Below are positions 58,083 to 64,000 of a stretch of 64,000 nucleotides of DNA, in pieces. Numbering within the stretch: the first letter of the stretch is position 1; each line of letters starts with the position of its first letter. The translations under genes and the position numbers were made by a program. Source of the stretch: Phenylobacterium sp. J367 (lineage in GTDB: Bacteria; Pseudomonadota; Alphaproteobacteria; Caulobacterales; Caulobacteraceae); contig NZ_JAJONA010000001.1 of assembly GCF_024699985.1 (NCBI RefSeq), positions 4,656,501 through 4,720,500 on the forward strand. The letters are read 5' to 3'. Under the pieces are notes generated by a model. That model searched no databases. It saw nothing but the letters and a program-made list of their open reading frames with translations, and was not told the DNA's origin.

Positions 58083-60678
58083 TCAGAAGCGTGTGGACAG
58101 GCTGAACGACAGGCTGCGGCCGAGCTCGTAGTAGTTGAGCTTCACCTCGTCCCCGCCGCGTTCCTGATGCTCGTCGAACTCGGCGCCCAGGATGTTGCGG
58201 GCTTCCACGCCGAAGGTGAACGGCTGCGTCCAGGCGGTGAACTTCTGGCGAAGCGTGAAGTCGACCGTCCAGCCCGGATCCTGCACGAAGTCCGGCGAGC
58301 CCGCCGAGCCGCGCGCGGTGACCCGCTCCGAGGCGTAGTTGGCGAGCAGGGTCGCCTGGGTGTTCCCGTCCAGGCTCTCCAGGCCGAGCTGGATGTTCGC
58401 CAGGTGCTCGGACTGACCCTGCAGCGCGCTGCCGTCGATGACGAAGTTCTCGGCCGGTGCCGGGGCGCCGTTGTTGGTCAGCGGATAGACGACATCGCCC
58501 TCGCTCACCTTCACCTCGGCCTTGGTATAGGTGTAGTTGGCGGCCACCAGGAACCGCATGTCGCGCAGGACGGCGACGTCCATCTCGGGTTCGAAGAACT
58601 TCTTGAACTCCGCCTCGACGCCGTAGACCGTGGCCTTCGGCGCGTTGAGGAAGCTCTGCTGCAGCCCCGAGCCGGACTCGTTGACGACGCTCTCGATCGG
58701 CTTGTCGATGTCCTTGTAGAACACCCCCACCGTCGCGAACTGCCCGCGGTCGAAGTAGCGCTCGTAGCGGGCGTCGAGGTTCACCAGCTCCGAGTCGACC
58801 AGATAGGGGTTGCCGATGAACGTCCGGTCGCTCTCGGGGTCCAGGTAGATCTGCGGCGCCTGCTCGCGGAACTGCGGACGGGCGATGGTCATCGAGGCGC
58901 CGAAGCGGAGCTGCTGGTCCTCGGCGAAGTTCCAGGTGACCGTCCCGGCGGGAAGCAGGTAGTCGTTGTCCAGCTTGTTGCCGGCGAGCGCCGCGCCCGC
59001 GTTGAACAGGTCGACCGCCTGGACCTCCTGCTTGCCGCTCTCGTAGCGGGCGCCGAAGGTGGCGCGCACCGCCGGCAGGATCTCGCCCTCGCCCTGCAGG
59101 TAGAAGGCGTTGGTCTTCAGGCTGGCCTCGTAGGCGGCGGCCCCGTCGGAACCGGTGACCTCGCGCAGGATCAGCCCGTCGTTCGTGATGTTGTAGTCCG
59201 AGTACAGATAGTCGACGCGCTGCATCTGGAAGGCGATCGACGGCGTCGAGTTCATCGTGAAGCGGAAGACGCGCTTATCCGAGAACCGCTCGTTGTCGTA
59301 CCAGGCATAGCCGCCTGAGACGGTGAAGTCGGCGATCAGCGGGTTCTCGAACCGGTAGCGGAAATCGATACCGAAGCCGGTCGCCTTGTCCTCGAGCTCG
59401 CTGAAGTTGATGAAGTTGGCGTCGGCCTGCGGATTGTGCAGGTACACGCCGTCCACGAGGCGATAGCGGACCTGACGCTCGTAGGGCGCGTCCCGCTCCG
59501 TGCGCGCATAGGACCCGCGCCAGTCGATCTCCAGGTCGCCGAACCGGTGCTCGCCGGTCAGCTGGGTGTCGATCAGCTCGCGCTGGTACCAGGCCGTCCA
59601 GTCGTCGCGGATGTAGTTCGAGGCCCGCGAGCTGTCGCCCTCGACCGAACGGGTCTCCTTGGTGACGTTGCGGACGTAGAGGTTGGTCCACTTGAAGGTA
59701 TGGTTGTCCGTCTCCAGCGCCAGGCTGGTCAGGCCGTTGATGACGATGTCGTTCTGCGTCGAGTTCGAGCGGAGGTCCTCCAGGATCGACAGGCCGTCGA
59801 GGCTGACGATGCCCTCCTGCTGGACGGCGTCGCGGGTCTTCCAGCTCAGAATCGTAGCCGGCGACGGCGACGAAGCCGACGTTGAAGCTGTCGAAGCTCC
59901 AGGAGGTCCCGCCGGAGATGTCGAACTTGCCGTCGAACGGGACGTCGTTGGTCTGCTGCAGCAGGTTGATGTTGGCGTTCTGGAAGCTGCGGCCGATCTG
60001 GGTCAGCTGATCCGGCGTGAAGTTGCTGGAATCGATCCGCTTGCCGGTCTCGATGCCGCGGCGGACGAGCAGCGGCAGCTCGCGCGTACCGTCGTCGACG
60101 CCGGTCCCATCCCAGTCGCCGCCGTAATAGGTCAGGCCCGGCTTCAGCGTCGTCTCGTCGTTCATGCCGACCGAAACGCTCATGGCGAAATAGGGGTCGT
60201 CGGGAATGTCGACGGTGCGGATGTCGATCAGGCCGCCGCCGAACTCGCCCGGCAGGTTCGGCGAATAGGTCTTCTGGACGTTGACCCCGGCCAGCACGTT
60301 CGACGGGAAGAGGTCGAGCGGAACGACCCGTTGCAGGGGTTCCGGGCTCGGCAGCGGCGAGCCGTTCAAGAGCGCCGAGGAGTAGCGCTCGCCCAGGCCG
60401 CGGACATAGACGAAGCGCCCGCCCACGACGCTGAGACCGGCCAGCCGCGTCAGGGCCTCGGCGGCGGTGTCGTCGCCCTGGCGGGCAAGGTCTTCCGGCG
60501 TAACGATCGAGGCCACTTCGGAGGTCTCGCGCATCACCTCGGGGATGTACTTCCCGCGGACGATGATCTCCTCGACCTCGGTATTGTCCTGCGCCTGCTG
60601 GGCGTGGACGAGGCCCGGCGCCAGCAGCGCGGTCGTGCAGAGAAGCAGCCCGGCCAGCGGGCGGGATTTCTTGGTCAT
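58083..60678 (-). CDS. TonB-dependent receptor 4 (one frameshift)
   Basis: Corrected length is 864 residues. It has a signal peptide ending GLVHAQ, TonB-box region NTEVEEIIVRGKYIPEVM, plug with SVVGGRFVYVRGLGERYSS, LLNGSPLPSPEP and VVPLDLFPSNVLAGVNVQK, and a barrel ending SFSLSTRF. An extra base near 59841-59842 breaks the frame after VAGYDSEL. This SPLPSPEP/DLFP subclass often stands with a surface lipoprotein. Here it follows the lipoprotein gene and precedes gspC. Confidence 0.92.
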
Positions 60679-60715
60679 TTGGAGATCGCCTTCAAGGGTG
60701 CGCCGGGAGCGGAGA

Positions 60716-60742
60716 GGGCGGAGCCTTTCGAGGGCCCCGCCC
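60716..60742 (-). terminator. GC-rich hairpin between lipoprotein and TBDR4 genes
   Basis: GGGCGGAGCC at 60716-60725 pairs with GGCCCCGCCC at 60733-60742 (ten pairs, one G-U, seven-base loop). There is no U-tract. It may attenuate read-through or protect the upstream mRNA end, so lipoprotein and receptor amounts may differ. Confidence 0.4.
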
Positions 60743-60749
60743 CGCGAGA

Positions 60750-62236
60750 TCAGCAGCTCGAGCCGCTGGTCAGGCCGCAGGTCCAGCCCTGCCACCAGGT
60801 GTCGTTCGCATCGCGGACGGCGCCGATGTAGGCCACGTTCTCGTAGAAGCTGTTCAGCGTGGACGGGTTGAACGGGGTGACCGCCGCCTCGTTGGCGCCG
60901 TTGACGAAGCTGTTCGTCAGGGTGCTCGTGAAGCTGGCGTTGTTGTTCGTGCCCGCGCCGAACAGCGCCTGCGCCTCGGCTCCGGTGACGTCGCTGTCGT
61001 TGCGGAAGCTGATGGAGCAGGAGAGCACGACCGAGTCCCAGCGCGGGCGCCGCGGCGACGGTGGACGGCGTGTCCACGTCGATACAGGCGGTGGCGGTGT
61101 TGGCCGACACGTGGATGCCGTTGACGAACCGGCCGCTGGTGCCGGTGTTCAGGATCTGGATGTCGCCGGCGCCGGTGCGGGTGGAACCGATGGCGGTGTA
61201 GTTGGCGATCACCGGGCGGGACGGCAGGGCCGTCTGCACGCCCACCGAGCTCTGCTCGAACACCCGGTCGCCGCCGTTGGCGCGCTGGCGGGCGATCAGG
61301 AACTGGATGCCGCCCTGCCAGCCTTCGTCGGTGTCGATGCTGTCGTCGTCGGCGCCGGTGATGATGATTCGCTTCAGGCGGACCGTGCCGCCGAAGAATT
61401 CCATGCCGTCGTCGGAGCTGTTGTGGACCTGGATGTTCTCGACGACCGTCGCCGAGCCGACACCCAGGAAGGTGATGCCGTTCAGCTCACGGTTCGGCTG
61501 CACCTCGAAGCCCGGATAGCGGACCTGGATGTAGCGCAGCCGGCCGGAGTTGTCGGTCGGGCTGTTGCCGCCGTAGAGCGAGATGCCGCCCTCGAAGGTG
61601 GCCACGCAGTTGATGTTCGGCGGCGTCGTGCCGGCCGGGCAGGAGGCGATCGGCGCGCGGCCGGCGATCACGATGCCGCCCCACTGGCCGATCAGGTCGG
61701 CCCCGGAATTGCCGTCCACGTTCGAGCGGCTGGTGAAGATGATCGGGTTGGTCGCGGTGCCCTCGGCGAAGATCTGCGAACCGCGCTGGACGTTGATGTA
61801 GTCCAGGCCGCCCGAGCCGTAGAGCCGGACGCCCGGCTCGATCGTCAGGATCCCCGCCTGGGCGCCGGCGATCGGATTGTTCGGATCGGCGCCGCGGTCC
61901 TGGCCGACGTCCACCCGGCCGCTGATCGAGTAGATCGTGCCGGCGCGTTGCGGGATCAGCAGGTTGCCGGTGATGAGCTGGGGCAGTTGGCAGGCGCGCA
62001 GCGAGCCGCCGGCGACGGTGCCGACGTTCGCGAAGCCGGTCGGGCAGTCCGCGGCGGGCTGGCCCGGCTGCGGATTGTTGCCGCCGTTGTTTCCGCCATT
62101 GTTGCCGCCGTTGTTGGGCGGGAAGGCGCCCTCGCCGGGCGAGGCGACATTGTCCGCACCCCCCGCCGCACGAGGCCAGGGCCGCCGCGCTCAGGGAGAC
62201 AAGAAGCAGGTTCTTCAGTTGGTTGACGCCGGTCAT
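60750..62236 (-). CDS. Surface lipoprotein with parallel beta-helix-like repeats, ElpS-like by context (two frameshifts)
   Basis: Corrected length is 494 residues. The signal MTGVNQLKNLLLVSLSAAALAS is followed by Cys with the lipobox LAS/C, then a Gly/Asn-rich linker (repeated GGNN). A repetitive body follows (GGIVIAGRAPIAS, SGRLRYIQVRYPG, GITFLGVGSATVVENIQVHNS, DDGMEFFGGTVRLKRIIITG) resembling right-handed beta-helix coils. Frames break at 62159-62164 and 61037-61039 (one extra base each). In Caulobacter crescentus the phosphate-starvation lipoprotein ElpS lies beside a 12-gene T2SS. Position, lipobox and the PHO box fit, but homology was not tested. Confidence 0.8.
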
Positions 62237-62343
62237 CGAAAATCTCCCACCGTGGCTCATCGACGGCGCACGCGAGATTCCGACCCTGGCCATCTGCCAA
62301 GTAAGCCGCCCGCCTGCCCTGGGGCGGGTTTTATGAGGCGGCG

Positions 62344-62372
62344 GTGACAGCGACCCGACAGTAAGGTGACAG
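62344..62372 (-). promoter_or_regulatory. PHO box (three repeats) upstream of the lipoprotein gene
   Basis: The minus strand reads CTGTCAC, CTGTCGG, CTGTCAC with 4-base spacers (plus-strand starts 62366, 62355 and 62344). Two units are perfect CTGTCAY matches. The array lies 108-136 bases before the lipoprotein start. This is the best PhoB site in the window. Confidence 0.75.
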
Positions 62373-62489
62373 ATATATTGCACCGCTTGGCGAGGCGGCT
62401 GCCCGGGTCCGGGCCCCCGCCAACGGACCGACACACGGCTGTCGCCTTGGTTGTGTATCCCCGGCTCACAAGCTGCGGAGTACAGTCAC

Positions 62490-62699
62490 ATGCGGCAGAT
62501 CGTTGTGCGGCGCGCCGAGAGCGCCTGGGCCCTTCAGACCGGCGCCGAGACCCGCTACTTCCGGTCCGGAGCCCAGGCCGAGCGGAGCGCCCGTGATCTT
62601 GCGGCGGGCATGGCCGCGCGCGGCGTGCCGGCCGAGGTGGCGGTGTTTGACCTGTCCGGCCGTCCCGTCGGTCGCGTCACCTACCCGGCGGCCGCCTGA
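62490..62699 (+). CDS. Small DUF2188-like protein
   Basis: This 69-residue protein (MRQIVVRRAESAWALQTG...) has a beta-strand, a W, an alpha helix rich in Ala (AERSARDLAAGMAARG) and a closing beta-hairpin (AEVAVFDLSGRPVGRVTY), the layout of DUF2188 proteins whose function is unknown. The ATG at 62490 has GGAG nine bases upstream. It diverges from the lipoprotein gene and a terminator-like hairpin follows. Confidence 0.65.
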   Translation: MRQIVVRRAESAWALQTGAETRYFRSGAQAERSARDLAAGMAARGVPAEVAVFDLSGRPVGRVTYPAAA

Positions 62700-62712
62700 T
62701 CCCCGAAAGAAG

Positions 62713-62738
62713 GAGGACCAGACGGGGGCCTGGTCCTC
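62713..62738 (+). terminator. Hairpin terminator after the DUF2188-like gene
   Basis: GAGGACCAG at 62713-62721 is a perfect inverted repeat of CTGGTCCTC at 62730-62738, with an 8-base loop, 13 bases past the stop. There is no strong U-tract. Confidence 0.55.
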
Positions 62739-62843
62739 AAGGTGCGGGGTACAGACGTCAGAAAGCGAGTTCATCCGGCGCGGGCCCTGGATAAGGGCTG
62801 GGCGTGACACCGCCGCGACAGCGCTACGAACTGTTTCTGACGC

Positions 62844-64000
62844 CTAGAGGAGGCCCCGCGGCGCGGGGCCGCCCGCCGCCCAGTTCAGCAGTTCCACCGT
62901 GTGCACGACCGGCACGCGGGTTCCGCCGGCGATCTGGGTGAGGCAGCCGACGTTGCCGGTGGCGATGACGTCGGGCCGAACCGCCTCCAGGGCGCCGACC
63001 TTGCGCTCGCGGAGCCGGCCGGCGATCTCCGGCTGCAGGAGGTTGTAGGTCCCGGCCGAGCCGCAGCAGAGGTGGCTCTCGGCCGACTCCACCACCTCGA
63101 ACCCCGCCGAGCGCAAAAGCTCCACCGGCGCGGCGCGGACCTTCTGGCCGTGCTGCAGCGAACAGGCGGAGTGGTAGGCGACCCGGAGCGGCCGGGCGCT
63201 GGTCGCGGCCCGCATCCCGCCGATCTCGACGACATACTCGCTGACGTCGCGGGCCAGGGCCGAGATCCGCTCGGCCCGCCGCGCCCAGGCGGGCTCGTCC
63301 CGGAACATGTGGGCGTAGTCCTTGACCTGGGTTCCGCAGCCCGAGGCTGTGACCACGATGGCGTCCAGCCCGCCGGACTCCAGTTCGGTGGTCCAGGCCT
63401 CGATGTTGGCGCGCGCGAAGGCCTTGGACGGAGCCTCCTTGCCCAGGTGGTGCGGCAGGGCCCCGCAGCAGCCCGCGCCCTTAGTCACCACCACCTCGAC
63501 GCCCTTGCGGATCAGGAGCTGGATGGCGGCGGTGTTGATCTCGGGTGCGACCACCGTCTGGGCGCAGCCGGCCAGCAGCGCCACCCGGGCCCGGCGCTCG
63601 CCGACCGCCGGGAAGACCGCGGGGATGGCGGCGGGGTCCGGCTTCGGCAGCGCCTTCGGGGCCATGTCCGCCATGCCGCGCAGGCGGCCCGGCAGCAGGG
63701 GCGCGGCGAAGCGGAAGGCCTGGGCCAGCCGGATCGCGGCGCGGAACCGGCCGGGCCTCGGCAGGATCGCCGCCAGCAGGCCGCGCAGCACGCGGTCGGG
63801 CCAGGGCCGCCTGTGGTGCGTCTCGATGTGGGCCCGCGCCTGGTCGATCAGGTGCATGTAGTCGACGCCCGAGGGACAGGTGGTGACGCAGGAGAGGCAG
63901 CTCAGGCAGCGGTCGATGTGTTTGACCGTGGAGGGCGCGGGCGGCCCGCCCTGCTCCAGCATCTCCTTGATCAGGTAGATCCGGCCCCGCGGGCTGTCGA
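62844..64000 (-). CDS. glcF: Glycolate oxidase iron-sulfur subunit, N-terminus outside window
   Basis: 385 residues are visible; the first 4Fe-4S cluster motif lies beyond base 64000. The second cluster CLSCLSCVTTCPSGV is visible, as are two CCG-type domains (GAGCCGALPHHLG and SHLCCGSAGTYNL) with ASGCGTQVKDYAHMF and NVGCLTQI. These are the marks of GlcF, which takes electrons from the GlcD/GlcE flavoprotein in oxidation of glycolate to glyoxylate. LldE-like or GlpC-like proteins are alternatives but are less similar in the CCG spacing. GlcD/GlcE should lie to the right of the window. Confidence 0.9.
   Translation of the reverse strand, partial: DSPRGRIYLIKEMLEQGGPPAPSTVKHIDRCLSCLSCVTTCPSGVDYMHLIDQARAHIETHHRRPWPDRVLRGLLAAILPRPGRFRAAIRLAQAFRFAAPLLPGRLRGMADMAPKALPKPDPAAIPAVFPAVGERRARVALLAGCAQTVVAPEINTAAIQLLIRKGVEVVVTKGAGCCGALPHHLGKEAPSKAFARANIEAWTTELESGGLDAIVVTASGCGTQVKDYAHMFRDEPAWARRAERISALARDVSEYVVEIGGMRAATSARPLRVAYHSACSLQHGQKVRAAPVELLRSAGFEVVESAESHLCCGSAGTYNLLQPEIAGRLRERKVGALEAVRPDVIATGNVGCLTQIAGGTRVPVVHTVELLNWAAGGPAPRGLL

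Overview
The window is about 64 kb of very GC-rich, densely packed DNA from what looks like an alphaproteobacterium of the Caulobacteraceae (Caulobacter or Phenylobacterium type). This is inferred from the four large TonB-dependent receptors (TBDRs), the SapC / cupin-like / tryptophan-halogenase-like gene set, the complete type II secretion system next to a lipoprotein gene, and the frequent ATGA and TGATG gene overlaps. I see no rRNA, tRNA, CRISPR array or insertion sequence.

Layout. (1) 1-8.1 kb: an acyl-CoA synthetase/GNAT fusion cut by the window edge, a chloroperoxidase-type hydrolase, an Hsp20 chaperone, and a three-gene ABC exporter (ATPase, FtsX-like permease, HlyD-type adaptor). (2) 8.1-16.9 kb: a lipid, steroid or terpenoid acyl-CoA catabolism region with TBDR1, two acyl-CoA dehydrogenases around a MerR regulator, a LuxR regulator, an MpaB-type oxygenase, a TetR regulator and an enoyl-CoA hydratase. 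(3) 16.9-27.9 kb: a glycan-utilisation locus (GH3 glucosidase, a 1033-residue TBDR2, SapC, cupin-like dioxygenase, two tryptophan-halogenase-like flavoproteins) with LacI-type operator-like sites in front of the GH3 and TBDR2 genes. (4) 27.9-31.4 kb: a ScfR-like short-chain acyl regulator, a second MerR and a Tat-exported amine oxidase. (5) 31.5-40.1 kb: a tightly coupled operon that looks like an oxidative 3-keto-glycoside pathway (MFS transporter, two TIM-barrel isomerase-like proteins, Gfo/Idh/MocA dehydrogenase, GMC dehydrogenase with its small subunit, DUF1080 hydrolase). It diverges from a LacI regulator across a perfect 14-bp palindrome. (6) 40.1-62.4 kb: what I read as a phosphate-starvation island, with an EEP-family nuclease/phosphatase, a PHP-type metallohydrolase with TBDR3, a wrecked beta-propeller phytase next to a TBDR tail, a 12-gene type II secretion operon (gspC to gspN) with a convergent prepilin peptidase, TBDR4 and a surface lipoprotein. 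PHO-box-like repeats (7-mers resembling CTGTCAY at 11-bp spacing) stand in front of at least five of these units. (7) The right end has a small DUF2188-like gene and a glycolate-oxidase iron-sulfur subunit cut by the edge.

A technical point dominates the reading. About 45 single-base indels, nearly all in C or G runs, break roughly 29 genes. When each is corrected, a normal family member reads straight through. This is the signature of an unpolished assembly, not of mass gene decay. Coordinates below span the whole corrected gene and each entry gives the position of its frameshift.

How the parts work together (inference): surface receptors and secreted or periplasmic enzymes collect glycans, lipids and organic phosphate. 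Local LacI, MerR, TetR, LuxR and ScfR-like regulators sit beside the modules they probably control, and PhoB probably controls the 40-62 kb block.
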